From Saprospiraceae bacterium (GTDB taxonomy: Bacteria > Bacteroidota > Bacteroidia > Chitinophagales > Saprospiraceae): DNA of 64,000 bases. Positions 1 through 8,329 of this stretch are shown here, in pieces. Made by a program: the position numbers and the translations under genes. Numbering within the stretch: position 1 is the first letter of the stretch; every line of letters begins with the position of its first letter. Location of the stretch: positions 1 to 64,000 of the forward strand of contig JAJCYH010000023.1 of assembly GCA_029262995.1 (NCBI GenBank). The letters run 5' to 3'. The notes below the pieces were generated by a model. It saw only the letters and a program-made list of their open reading frames with translations, was not told where the DNA came from and searched no databases.

Positions 1-4
1 GAAT

Positions 5-55
5 GTCTGAAGTTTCAAGCTTCTGACAACGTATGAACCGAGCCCTCAGGCTCGG
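5..55. repeat. Two small palindromes at the window edge
   Basis: Positions 5-12 (GTCTGAAG) pair with 20-27 (CTTCTGAC) with one mismatch around a 7-nt loop. Positions 38-55 form a perfect 7-bp hairpin, CCGAGCC-CTCA-GGCTCGG. Neither is followed by a T-tract on either strand, so they are not ordinary terminators. On the minus strand the first contains GAAGCTTGAAA, the same core as the palindrome inserted in the tRNA-Glu copy at 262-295. They may belong to one family of small palindromic elements clustered at this tRNA, but the flank to the left is not visible. Confidence 0.45.
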
Positions 56-67
56 CATTGTGTAATT

Positions 68-80
68 GTTCGATTCCCCT
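68..80 (+). other. Inverted fragment of the tRNA-Glu T-arm
   Basis: GTTCGATTCCCCT at 68-80 is the exact reverse complement of 152-164, the T-loop and 3' T-stem of the intact tRNA-Glu. The flanking bases cannot form a T-stem or acceptor stem here, so this is a 13-nt tRNA-derived scrap, not a second tRNA. It lies between the palindromes and the terminator hairpin. Confidence 0.4.
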
Positions 81-100
81 TAAGACAATAGGTATGTACA

Positions 101-138
101 AAATAAAGCTCCATGAAATTAATCATGAAGCTTTTTAT
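101..138 (-). terminator. Bidirectional hairpin terminator downstream of tRNA-Glu
   Basis: Positions 105-116 pair with 123-134 (11 of 12 base pairs) around a 6-nt loop. On the plus strand the stem ends in TTTTTATT, and on the minus strand it runs into a TTTATTTTG tract. It lies 10 bp beyond the 3' end of the minus-strand tRNA-Glu and is most simply its terminator. Confidence 0.6.
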
Positions 139-143
139 TAAAG

Positions 144-215
144 TAGCCCGTAGGGGAATCGAACCCCTGTTACCAGGATGAAAACCTGGCGTCCTAACCC
201 CTAGACGAACGGGCC
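144..215 (-). tRNA. tRNA-Glu (anticodon UUC)
   Basis: On the minus strand the gene opens GGCCCGT and closes ACGGGCT plus discriminator A, giving a 7-bp acceptor stem with a terminal G-U pair. The anticodon arm is CCAGG-TTTTCAT-CCTGG, so the anticodon is UUC (Glu). The T-arm is a CAGGG/CCCCT-type stem around the canonical TTCGATT loop. CCA is not encoded. A hairpin terminator follows at about 101-138, and a disrupted second copy lies directly upstream at 237-317. Confidence 0.92.
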
Positions 216-236
216 ATAAAATAATCAACTTAATTT

Positions 237-317
237 AACCAGGAGTTGAAAACCTGGCGTCTTTACCTGCCGAAGCTTGAAAAGCGAGTGGTAGGCTAAC
301 CCCTAGACGAACGGGCC
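237..317 (-). pseudogene. Disrupted tRNA-Glu copy
   Basis: Two blocks are identical to the intact tRNA-Glu: 296-319 matches 194-217 (5' acceptor strand and D-arm, 24 nt), and 248-261 matches 180-193 (anticodon stem 5' side, 14 nt). In the intact gene these blocks touch, while here 34 nt (262-295) are inserted exactly between them. The anticodon loop is enlarged by a small change (GTT for T at 245-247). The T-arm and 3' acceptor strand are missing, replaced by AT-rich sequence. It cannot fold as a tRNA. The layout suggests a tandem duplicate that lost its 3' half and acquired a palindromic insert. From 320 to 404 I see nothing further. Confidence 0.75.
262..295. repeat. 34-bp palindromic insert within the tRNA-Glu copy
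   Basis: The insert carries CCTGCC at 267-272 and GGTAGG at 290-295, which pair as a 6-bp outer stem with one G-T. Inside them GCTT and AAGC pair around a GAA loop. The core GAAGCTTGAAA recurs, inverted, in the palindrome at 5-27. It interrupts the tRNA-Glu copy precisely at a block boundary, which looks like insertion of a REP-like or other non-coding palindromic element. No target-site duplication is evident. Confidence 0.55.
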
Positions 318-404
318 ATCAAATATCTTTGCTGCTTTCTTTTAAAGCGCTGCAAATATATGAAGAAATAATTTTTATAAGCAAGGAATTAAGGTCCAGA
401 AATA

Positions 405-2789
405 TTAAATTTTTACAATTTTTTGAGAATAACTATTTCCATCTTCATCAGTAATGCTTAAGAAATAAATCCCTGCAGGTTCTACCAATTGAATATCAAG
501 CACTTGTCTTTCTGATCTTGTACTCCAGATCAAATTTCCAATTTCGTTGACAATCTGAATTTTTCTCATTTTACTTGTCTCAAACCTTAAGTTTAGCTCA
601 TTATTAAATGGATTTGGACCAATTTTGTAACTAATGTTCTCTACTTCTATAGTTGAACTTGTTGGATTATTGTCAACAATTCTAATAGCATCAACGCCAG
701 CTTCCACTGGATGACCCGATTCTGGCTTATCTTCAACATAAAAACTGACCCTCAAATCAACACCCTCCTGAATTAGGTCTTTTATTGATATTTCTGACTG
801 ATCGTTCCAACCAACCATAGCTTGATCAAATCGCATGATTTCAATGCTGTCACCATTCTCATGGAGATAAACAAATAATGTATCATCGGGTGGTGTATTG
901 TTAACACCGACGTTAAACCAAACATTAAACTGTATTGCAGGATCTATAAAATCGCTAACATCAAATGAAGGTGAAAACAATTGAACATAGCCATCGTCTA
1001 CGTCATCATCGGTTCCAACTGTAGTTTCTAGATTGCCAGTAACATAGCAATACTCACCCACATCAGTTCCAATGTCAACAGGAGGAGAAAGAAACTGTCC
1101 ATTAAAAACAGTTCCATTTGGAATCCCTCGTTCCCATAATCCCGTTCTTGCATTACCAGCAGATATCCAACCAAGGTCCTGATTGAAATCATCTAAATAA
1201 CCTTGCTCAAGTACAATATTAATGGCAGTACTTAAATTGCCATCTACTTCAAAGCTTTGTGGTAGATGACCCCAAGAACCAATTTCTAGCATATAAGTTT
1301 TAATCGGAAGCAACTCTACCACTTCACCAAATTCATTGGTATAATAGGATGTACTTACGTTATTTTCTGTTAATAAGATATTCGCATTAGGTACTAATTC
1401 TCCAGTTATGGCATCAGTTACTGTAATTCTAAACTCTGCTTTTTCAATTTCATTCAATTGAATATGCAATTCCGTAGTTTCTCCATTGACAAGAGTAGCC
1501 GATGTAGTAAATGACTCATATTCTGGATGAGTGACTGTGATTACAAAATCTCCTCCATCTTCTATTCCCGTTTTATAGGTTCCATCAGCAGCAGATGAAG
1601 CGTAATTCATTTGTTTCGTATTTATTATCAATTCAGCATTGTTAATAGCATTACCCGTTAATACATCAGTAATAGTTCCCTCAAGCCTAGCTGCTCTAAC
1701 ATAACTAGCTTGTAGAACATAGAGCCCTGTATTGATATCACTTGCCAACAGTAATCCTGATGGCAGAAATGGATAAGCTCCCCAACAACCACTAAAACCT
1801 CCATCTGGACCTAAGTAAGTGTCATAACTGCCGACCTTAATCATATTATTTGGTTGGCTTACATCTGTTATGACTACTCCATCTGTATAAAAAGAGGTGA
1901 CAATGAACCCATCATAATAATGGACGTTGTGAGGAATAACACCTTTCCCTTGAGTCTCTAAAGGCTGAAATCTATCCAAAAATTTAATATCAGCAGGATC
2001 AGAAATGTCATAGGCCTCAACAAAAGCATTAGCTCTTTCATCGGTTGTAAATACATAATTTTGATCCGTAGATGTCCAAGCATTGTGCGTGAAATTAAAT
2101 CCTGTTTTCTGACTTCCCATAAGGACCAAACTGTCTTTTCGTGAAACATCATAAATGCCTAACTGCCCTTGATTGATCTCTGAAGCATACAGGATATTAT
2201 TTTTCACATAAACGTCATGGGCATATTCGCCTCCATTTGGTACGTTTCCATGCATGCCAACAACCGGTGGATTCCATTTGTCAACATTCAAATCAAAAAC
2301 AATAGCCTTCCTTGCGCCAGTTATTCTGCAGCCAGCCAAATAGCAATAGCCATTTTCGTCGATATATAAATTATGACAAGGCCCTAATGCTGTTGTATCT
2401 GAATGAACAATAATATCAGGTTTGATATACTGAAATCGAATGCTATCAGGTGCCATGCTCATATCGATTACAAGCAAACCGTCATCACCACTATCAGCAG
2501 TCACATATAGATGGTCCTTCCAAGATTTAATATCTCTCCATGTAGAACCATCACCAGGTATCTGAGCTCTTTCAATTGGATTGGCAGGATCCTCTAAAGA
2601 CCAAATCCAGGTATTTGAAAGGCTGCCCATTATTGCATATTCAGTGCCTGTAGAATCAACATATCCCCAAACATCATTACCTCTTTCATTGACTGAAACA
2701 TTACTGATGAGTTCTATATTAAAATTATCTTGAGATTGAGCCTGAAATACCATAAAGGCAAGGCCTAAATAAAGTAGGGTTTTGTTCAT
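405..2789 (-). CDS. Choice-of-anchor B family protein with T9SS sorting domain
   Basis: Exported 794-residue protein. Residues 1-19 are a Sec signal peptide ending ...FQAQSQ. Residues about 20-365 form an LVIvd-like beta-propeller of the choice-of-anchor B type, with recurrent 'YDVS/YDISDP' blade motifs. Two carboxypeptidase-regulatory-like Ig folds follow ('LEGTITDVLTGNAIN' near 370 and 'FRITVTDAITGELVP' near 455), then a beta-sandwich region. The C-terminus from about 715 is a type A T9SS sorting domain: 'IGPNPFNNEL', an Ile-Val-Asn-Glu strand, and a lysine-rich end. It is therefore secreted through the outer membrane and probably surface-anchored. The ligand is unknown. It stands alone, with a 70-bp spacer to the next gene upstream. 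Confidence 0.88.
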   Translation of the reverse strand: MNKTLLYLGLAFMVFQAQSQDNFNIELISNVSVNERGNDVWGYVDSTGTEYAIMGSLSNTWIWSLEDPANPIERAQIPGDGSTWRDIKSWKDHLYVTADSGDDGLLVIDMSMAPDSIRFQYIKPDIIVHSDTTALGPCHNLYIDENGYCYLAGCRITGARKAIVFDLNVDKWNPPVVGMHGNVPNGGEYAHDVYVKNNILYASEINQGQLGIYDVSRKDSLVLMGSQKTGFNFTHNAWTSTDQNYVFTTDERANAFVEAYDISDPADIKFLDRFQPLETQGKGVIPHNVHYYDGFIVTSFYTDGVVITDVSQPNNMIKVGSYDTYLGPDGGFSGCWGAYPFLPSGLLLASDINTGLYVLQASYVRAARLEGTITDVLTGNAINNAELIINTKQMNYASSAADGTYKTGIEDGGDFVITVTHPEYESFTTSATLVNGETTELHIQLNEIEKAEFRITVTDAITGELVPNANILLTENNVSTSYYTNEFGEVVELLPIKTYMLEIGSWGHLPQSFEVDGNLSTAINIVLEQGYLDDFNQDLGWISAGNARTGLWERGIPNGTVFNGQFLSPPVDIGTDVGEYCYVTGNLETTVGTDDDVDDGYVQLFSPSFDVSDFIDPAIQFNVWFNVGVNNTPPDDTLFVYLHENGDSIEIMRFDQAMVGWNDQSEISIKDLIQEGVDLRVSFYVEDKPESGHPVEAGVDAIRIVDNNPTSSTIEVENISYKIGPNPFNNELNLRFETSKMRKIQIVNEIGNLIWSTRSERQVLDIQLVEPAGIYFLSITDEDGNSYSQKIVKI

Positions 2790-2859
2790 TCTTATTATTC
2801 CTTTTTATTAAAAATCCAGCGGATAAAGATAGTCCAATAGTTAGAAACAGATCAAATTG

Positions 2860-3309
2860 CTAGTTATTTTGTTTGACATATGCAACGCTATTTTGTATAA
2901 TCATAGTTGTTAACCTAGACACACAGATTGGTTTATTGCTTTCATCTTTTATTTTAATTTCCCAAACATGAATTCTTCTTCCTGTTTTAATTGGTCTAAC
3001 TGTCCCAAATACGTATCCATTTTTGGTGGAATTCAAGTGATTTGCATTGATTTCTATGCCTACTGCAGCCTCTTTAGTCAAGTCATCAATCAATAAAACA
3101 GATGCAATGGAACCCAGTGTTTCAGCTAATACTAGAGATGCTCCACCATGGAGAAGACCCATGGGTTGCTTGGTTCTTTGATCAACAGGCATTTTGGCTA
3201 CGATATAATCATTTCCAATCTCAATAAACTCAATGCCAATATTTTCGTTAATTGTATTTTTAGATAAGTTATTTAAACCTTCTAAACTTGGACTGTTTTT
3301 CCAAATCAT
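2860..3309 (-). CDS. PaaI/YdiI-type hotdog acyl-CoA thioesterase
   Basis: 149-residue hotdog-fold thioesterase. 'LLHGGASLVLAETLGS' is the HGG...E active-site segment of the YdiI/MenI group, and 'GIEINANHLNS' with 'SRLTTMII' follow the YdiI pattern along the whole length. YdiI/MenI hydrolyses 1,4-dihydroxy-2-naphthoyl-CoA in menaquinone synthesis, but no men genes are near, so the substrate is open. The ATG at 3309 ('MIWKNS') is chosen. An upstream in-frame start at 3390 would overlap the divergent arsC gene and add residues the family lacks. A good -33/-7 promoter lies just upstream at 3338-3367. Confidence 0.85.
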   Translation of the reverse strand: MIWKNSPSLEGLNNLSKNTINENIGIEFIEIGNDYIVAKMPVDQRTKQPMGLLHGGASLVLAETLGSIASVLLIDDLTKEAAVGIEINANHLNSTKNGYVFGTVRPIKTGRRIHVWEIKIKDESNKPICVSRLTTMIIQNSVAYVKQNN

Positions 3310-3337
3310 AATTTCGATATTTGTATTTATGAATTGA

Positions 3338-3367
3338 CAAATATATTTTAAATTAAATCTATGCAAA
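3338..3367 (-). promoter_or_regulatory. Bacteroidota-type promoter of the hotdog thioesterase gene
   Basis: On the minus strand TTTG (3367-3364), an 18-nt spacer and TATATTTG (3345-3338) closely match the Bacteroidota housekeeping consensus TTTG-N19-TAnnTTTG. Transcription would start about 20 nt before the ATG at 3309. The -33 element overlaps the first codons of the divergent arsC gene, so the two promoters must interleave. Confidence 0.5.
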
Positions 3368-3699
3368 TATTTCACAACCCCAGATGCCAAAAAAGTAGAG
3401 AGACCTTAGCTTTATTATATGAAAAATCATGCGATCCTGATATTTTCCTCTATTTGGACGAAAAATTAACGAAAGCCTTACTGAAGCAAGTCCTCAAAAA
3501 ATTAGGACTAAATGCAGAACAGCTGGTAAGAAAAAGTGAAACCATTTATAAAGAGAAGTACAAAGGAAAGTCATTAAGTGATGATGAGTGGATTGAGGCA
3601 ATGATTGAATATCCCAAACTAATAGAAAGACCAATTGTAATCAATGGAGACAAAGCAGCATTAGGCAGACCTCCAGAAAAAGTATTAGAAATACTATAG
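3361..3699 (+). CDS. arsC: ArsC/Spx-family reductase (arsenate reductase-like)
   Basis: 112 residues, full length for the glutaredoxin-linked ArsC family. Cys9 in 'NPRCQKSRETL' is the catalytic thiol. 'IERPIVINGDKAALGRPPE' holds the Arg of the arsenate-binding site and the GRPP signature. The family reduces arsenate to arsenite using glutathione/glutaredoxin. There is no arsB, acr3 or arsR nearby, so it may be a general ArsC-like reductase. It converges on miaA, overlapping its 3' end by 6 bp, and its start lies inside the promoter region of the divergent thioesterase gene. Confidence 0.88.
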   Translation: MQIFHNPRCQKSRETLALLYEKSCDPDIFLYLDEKLTKALLKQVLKKLGLNAEQLVRKSETIYKEKYKGKSLSDDEWIEAMIEYPKLIERPIVINGDKAALGRPPEKVLEIL

Positions 3700-4608
3700 C
3701 TTCAAGCCGTCATTCAGATAATCTAAAATACTTTCGGATTCTTCTGGATGAAACCACTTTCCTGGCGTGTATTTCTTAAACCATGTAATCTGTCTTTTCG
3801 CATATTGCCGAGAGTGTCTCTGAATTAGCTCAATGGCTTCATCTCGACCTGTCTTTCCTTCTAGATAATCAAAAGCCTCTGAATAACCTACCGTTTTTAT
3901 GGCTTTTAATGATCTGTGTTCAATTAATGATTGACATTCGTCAAAAAGCCCAATTTTAACCATTTCTAATACTCTGTTGTCAATACGTTTGTATAATTCC
4001 TTGCGAGGTCTGTCAAGTATGAGATATTGAGTCTTAAAATCTCTAAGTGTCTTTTCTTGATTTAGATAGTAGCTGTAAGGCTTATTTTCAGCTTCAATCA
4101 CAGTTAGTGCTCTTATTAATCTATGTGGATTTTTTAAGTCAAGTATTGAAGCATATTCTGGATCTAGCCTCTTAATCTCGGTTTGTAAATACGCAATACC
4201 CTCTGAACCCAGAATTGCATTCCATTTTTCAGTTATTGCATTATCTACTTCTGGAAATTTATTCAATCCATTCACCATCGCTGAAATATAAAGCCCAGTG
4301 CCTCCGCAGGCAAGAGCTATGGAGGAGGACTCAAATTGATTTTTGATTTCATCTAAAGCGTGCTCTTCAAAAATACCAGCATTATATTTATCATGAATAC
4401 TTACATAGTCACACAGTCGGATTCTATATTTTTCAATTTCTTGTAGACTTGGTTTGGCCGTTCCTATCGAAAGTTCCTTATAAACCTGCCTAGAATCCGC
4501 AGAAATGATATTGGAGTTAAGCCGTGTCTGTAGTTCAAAAGATAGTTTGGTTTTTCCAACAGCAGTAGGACCTGCGATGACCAATAGTATTTTATTTTGA
4601 CCTGCCAC
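3694..4608 (-). CDS. miaA: tRNA dimethylallyltransferase MiaA
   Basis: 304 residues, normal length. It transfers the dimethylallyl group of DMAPP to N6 of A37 in tRNAs reading UNN codons. The P-loop is 'AGPTAVGKTK' at about 12-21. 'ISADSRQVYKEL' and 'GTAKPS' are the tRNA/DMAPP-binding segments, and 'GGTGLYISA' and 'RQYAKRQITWFKK' are conserved MiaA blocks. The start is GTG at 4608, with the P-loop only 11 codons later. The companion hydroxylase gene miaE is in the same window at 49018. The 3' end overlaps arsC. Confidence 0.95.
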   Translation of the reverse strand: MAGQNKILLVIAGPTAVGKTKLSFELQTRLNSNIISADSRQVYKELSIGTAKPSLQEIEKYRIRLCDYVSIHDKYNAGIFEEHALDEIKNQFESSSIALACGGTGLYISAMVNGLNKFPEVDNAITEKWNAILGSEGIAYLQTEIKRLDPEYASILDLKNPHRLIRALTVIEAENKPYSYYLNQEKTLRDFKTQYLILDRPRKELYKRIDNRVLEMVKIGLFDECQSLIEHRSLKAIKTVGYSEAFDYLEGKTGRDEAIELIQRHSRQYAKRQITWFKKYTPGKWFHPEESESILDYLNDGLKL

Positions 4609-4675
4609 TATCTTTATTTTGAATCACTATGAAGATGATTTTCATAACAAATGTATAACTTCAACCATAACTTAA

Positions 4676-5749
4676 ATGAATTCTATGAAAGATTGTACGA
4701 GGAAAGTAATTACATGTGTTTTTGGGTTTTATGTGTTTTTTGCAATTTCTTGCAAATCGGATTCTGTAAATTCTGATATGAAACATACAAGTACTGAACA
4801 AATGGAAAATAATAATGTCGAATATGCAATGGTCATCCATGGAGGAGCTGGAACTATATTAAAAGAGAATATGACGGAAGAACTTGAAGCTGCTTATAGA
4901 GATGCCTTGAACAAAGCCTTAGATATTGGAAATGAAATTCTCAAAAGCGGTGGTTCAAGCGAGGAAGCCGTGATTAACACAATTGCATTTATGGAGGATT
5001 CTCCTCTATTCAATGCTGGGAAAGGATCCGTTTTTACACATGCAGGAACAAATGAAATGGATGCCTCCATTATGAGAGGCAGCGATTTAGAAGCGGGTGC
5101 AGTCGGAGGTATAAAAACGATCAAAAACCCTATAAAGGCAGCATATGCTGTAATGACACAATCTAACCATGTGTTCTTATCTGGTGAAGGGGCTGAAGAA
5201 TTTGCTGAAAAGCAAAAATTAGAAAGTATCGATCCTTCCTATTTTCACACCGAAAAAAGATGGAACAGTTTGCAAAGTATTTTGGAAAAAGAACAGGAAA
5301 TAGGAATGAACATCACGGATATGGCAGACAGTAAATTTGGTACCGTCGGAGCCGTGGCATTGGACAAGACAGGTAATATCGTGGCTGGTACTTCTACAGG
5401 AGGGATGACCAACAAGCGTTACGGTAGAATAGGGGACTCTCCTGTTATTGGAGCTGGCACTTATGCCAACAACGCAAGCTGCGGTGTATCGTGTACTGGT
5501 CACGGTGAATATTTTATCAGATATGCAGTGGCGCATGACGTCTCTGCTAGAATGATTTATGGTGGAAAATCTCTTTCGGATGCCGCAGAAGAAATAATTA
5601 ATTTAAAACTTAAAGAGGTTGGTGGTGCAGGCGGATTGATAGCACTTGATAAAGAGGGAAATGTTACAATGCCATTTAATACTGAAGGTATGTATAGGGG
5701 CTATGTAAACAATTTTAAAAAATATATTGGAATATATAAAGAAGATTAA
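4676..5749 (+). CDS. iaaA: Isoaspartyl peptidase / L-asparaginase (Ntn hydrolase), putative lipoprotein
   Basis: 357-residue plant-type asparaginase precursor. It should autocleave before Thr223 in 'SKFGTVGAVALD', making alpha and beta chains. 'VIHGGAGTI' (N-terminal strand), 'GNIVAGTSTGGMTNKRYGRIGD' (substrate loop, split here around residue 240) and 'GTYANN' are family signatures. The family hydrolyses beta-aspartyl dipeptides and asparagine. Residues 1-26 form a hydrophobic signal ending 'FFAISC', a lipobox, so it is predicted to be a periplasmic lipoprotein. A second in-frame ATG at 4685 would serve equally well. Monocistronic. Confidence 0.9.
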   Translation: MNSMKDCTRKVITCVFGFYVFFAISCKSDSVNSDMKHTSTEQMENNNVEYAMVIHGGAGTILKENMTEELEAAYRDALNKALDIGNEILKSGGSSEEAVINTIAFMEDSPLFNAGKGSVFTHAGTNEMDASIMRGSDLEAGAVGGIKTIKNPIKAAYAVMTQSNHVFLSGEGAEEFAEKQKLESIDPSYFHTEKRWNSLQSILEKEQEIGMNITDMADSKFGTVGAVALDKTGNIVAGTSTGGMTNKRYGRIGDSPVIGAGTYANNASCGVSCTGHGEYFIRYAVAHDVSARMIYGGKSLSDAAEEIINLKLKEVGGAGGLIALDKEGNVTMPFNTEGMYRGYVNNFKKYIGIYKED

Positions 5750-5868
5750 AGGGAATAAGGCTCATTCTATATAAAAAAAATATATTTGTAATGTCTTGAT
5801 TTAAAATTCCTTTCGCTAGGAAATTGTTTAAATATCAATATTTACTATTTAATTAAGTACAATTATTC

Positions 5869-8286
5869 ATGCTGGATATAATTAAAAAAAACAAACTTCA
5901 TTTGATTGCATTAATCACGTTTATTTTGATTAGTGTATTCCACTTTTATCCTGTTTTTGAAGGAAAGCAATTAAATTTTGCAGAGAGAAACCAAGGGATG
6001 TCCAAGGAAATGTTGGATCATGAAAAGAAGACTGGCGAAATTACTAGGTGGACAAATGCCATGTTTTCAGGTATGCCTACATACTATATATTAGCGAAAT
6101 CTCCGAAAGACGCCATTGAATATATAAGAAGGTCTTCTGGACTATTTTTACCGAAGGAAGCTGGGAATTTTGTTATGGGAATGCTGTTCTTTTATATTCT
6201 TATGATGGTTTTAAATGTTTCGCCCATAGTCGCCATCTTTGCTTCAATATCTTTTGCCTTTGCTACGAATAATATGATTCTGTTGGATACAGGGCACTTT
6301 ACCAAATTGCGAACCATTCTTAGTGCTCCTCTTTTACTGGCTGGATTAATACTTGCCTTTAGGAAATCATATCTTCTTGGAACTTTGATCTTTATTGTTG
6401 GAATGAGTATCAATATTAAAAACGATCACCCTCAGATGACATACTATTTAGGACTGTCATTGATTCCAATGGTACTTATTTATTTCTTTGATTTTCTCAA
6501 AAGAAAAGAGATCAAAGAATTTTCAATTTTAATGGCTCTATTGCTTGGAGGCTTATTGTTTTCGGTCGGTACTACTGCGTCCAAACTACTTCCTGTGAAG
6601 GAATATACTGAAGATACAATGAGGGGAGATGCAGTGCTAAAGAACAATAAATCAAGTTTCAGCAGCAGTGCTGTGGATGGACTTTCATGGGATTATGCAA
6701 TGAGCTGGAGCAATGGATGGATAGACCTCTTACAGGGCGTTATGCCTCATAGCCTTGGGGGATCAACTTCAGAAATGCTTCCAAGTGATAGTGCATTTGC
6801 AAAAGAATTAAGAAAGCTTGGCGCAAATACTCGTAGCGGTATTCAAGCGCCATTGTATTGGGGTGGATTGCCTTCTACTTCAGGTCCAATTTATTTTGGA
6901 GCAGTAGTATGTTGTCTATTCTTGATATCGATGTTTGTGCTCAAAGGCAAAATGAAATGGTGGCTTTTCTCTGGCGTGGTAATGACCTCATTGTTATCAT
7001 TAGGCAGTAATTTTGAAATATTCAATAGGTTTTTCTACGATTTTGTACCATTCTTTAACAAATTTAGAACCCCTAACTCGGTTTTATCGGTTACAACGAT
7101 TTTTATGCCGATCCTAGCCTTTTATGGTCTTTATAAAATACTTGAGAACAAGCCTGAATGGAAAAAAGTCGTTTATCCTGGTTTAGCATTCGCAGGGTTT
7201 TGTTTGGCTTATGGAATCCTTGCACCTTCTCTATTTGATATGACTGGTGCCTATGATAGTCGATATGCTCAGAATGGCATCGATATAACATCGTTAATGG
7301 ACGACAGAGCTGAATATGCATTTTCAAGTGGGTTGAGATCTGCTATTTATATGGGATTAACGTGTCTGTTGTTATTTTTTGCTTTAAAAGGGAAAATCAA
7401 AAATATTTATGCTATTGCTGCAATTGGAATCTTAAGTTTTATTGACCTTGCAAGTACTAATTTCAAGTATGTCAAACCAACCGACTATATTTCCGATAGT
7501 GCGCTTAAAAGAACATATCAACCAAGGGATGTAGATAAGGAGATATTAAAAGACCCTGATCTATATTATAGAGTTCTAGACTTAAGCGTACCTACCTTTG
7601 AATCAGCGTTTACTTCATACTTTCATAAATCTATAGGAGGATACCATCCTGCTAAATTAGTGAGATATCAAGATCTGATTGACTATCACATCAGTAAAAA
7701 TAATATGGATGTAATGAATATGCTTAATACCAAATATATTATTACCCCAACTGATGATGGAAGGGAAAGATTTCAAAGGAATACGGCAAGCCTTGGAAAT
7801 GCATGGTTTGTTTCTAGCGTTAAAACAGTTAACAGCAATGAAGAAGAAATTGAAGCTTTAAATAGTTTTGATCCATTAGGAATAGCTTTTGTTCATAAAG
7901 AATTTGCCAGTTATATTGGGGATAAAAGTTTTGATAAAAATGGTTCAATACAATTAACAGAGTACGCTCCAAATAGGTTAAAATATAAGTCAAATTCAAA
8001 TTCTGAACAATTTGCTGTGTTCTCAGAAATATGGTACGGACCAGGAAAAGGATGGAAGGCTTATATTGATGGGAAGGAAATGGATCATGTGAGAACCAAT
8101 TATGTTTTAAGAGCAATGCTAATACCTCCTGGTAATCATGAGATTGTATTTGAATTTGAGCCAGAAAGCTTAAAAGCAGGGACAATGATTTCTCATATTA
8201 CTTCAATTTTGGTGATTCTAATGCTTATTTTCTACGTTTGGGATAAAAACAGACCAATTGAGAAACGAATTATTAAGATGCTTTAG
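5869..8286 (+). CDS. YfhO family polytopic membrane protein
   Basis: 805 residues. The first about 560 residues contain many hydrophobic helices with typical YfhO features: 'FAERNQGMSKEMLDHEKKTG' in the first extracytoplasmic loop, 'WTNAMFSGMPTYY' and 'LDTGHFTKLRTI'. The soluble region at about 570-770 has the 'NMLNTKYIITP' and 'YGPGKGWKAYIDGKE' motifs, and a final helix ends the protein. YfhO proteins are GT-C-like and have been linked to glycosylation of lipoteichoic acid in Firmicutes. In Bacteroidota the role is unknown. It precedes pyrR by 43 bp. Confidence 0.85.
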   Translation: MLDIIKKNKLHLIALITFILISVFHFYPVFEGKQLNFAERNQGMSKEMLDHEKKTGEITRWTNAMFSGMPTYYILAKSPKDAIEYIRRSSGLFLPKEAGNFVMGMLFFYILMMVLNVSPIVAIFASISFAFATNNMILLDTGHFTKLRTILSAPLLLAGLILAFRKSYLLGTLIFIVGMSINIKNDHPQMTYYLGLSLIPMVLIYFFDFLKRKEIKEFSILMALLLGGLLFSVGTTASKLLPVKEYTEDTMRGDAVLKNNKSSFSSSAVDGLSWDYAMSWSNGWIDLLQGVMPHSLGGSTSEMLPSDSAFAKELRKLGANTRSGIQAPLYWGGLPSTSGPIYFGAVVCCLFLISMFVLKGKMKWWLFSGVVMTSLLSLGSNFEIFNRFFYDFVPFFNKFRTPNSVLSVTTIFMPILAFYGLYKILENKPEWKKVVYPGLAFAGFCLAYGILAPSLFDMTGAYDSRYAQNGIDITSLMDDRAEYAFSSGLRSAIYMGLTCLLLFFALKGKIKNIYAIAAIGILSFIDLASTNFKYVKPTDYISDSALKRTYQPRDVDKEILKDPDLYYRVLDLSVPTFESAFTSYFHKSIGGYHPAKLVRYQDLIDYHISKNNMDVMNMLNTKYIITPTDDGRERFQRNTASLGNAWFVSSVKTVNSNEEEIEALNSFDPLGIAFVHKEFASYIGDKSFDKNGSIQLTEYAPNRLKYKSNSNSEQFAVFSEIWYGPGKGWKAYIDGKEMDHVRTNYVLRAMLIPPGNHEIVFEFEPESLKAGTMISHITSILVILMLIFYVWDKNRPIEKRIIKML

Positions 8287-8288
8287 CA

Positions 8289-8323
8289 TTTGCTTAGATT
8301 TTTCATGGCATTAAATATCTTTG
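8289..8323 (+). promoter_or_regulatory. Possible pyrRB promoter
   Basis: TATCTTTG at 8316-8323 matches the TAnnTTTG -7 element. TTTG at 8289-8292 is a -33 candidate, but at 23 nt the spacing is longer than usual. The pyrR ATG is at 8330, so the leader would be nearly absent and could not hold a PyrR attenuator. Confidence 0.3.
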
Positions 8324-8329
8324 TAGTCT

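Noticed and set aside
38-55. Rho-independent terminator at the window edge
   Set aside because: The hairpin is perfect, but neither strand has a following T-tract.
46-228. 60-residue minus-strand open frame across tRNA-Glu
   Set aside because: It is the translated tRNA gene itself and its terminator, with no protein-like composition.
3310-3390. Longer N-terminus of the hotdog thioesterase
   Set aside because: It covers the promoter and overlaps arsC, and the extra residues are unlike the family.
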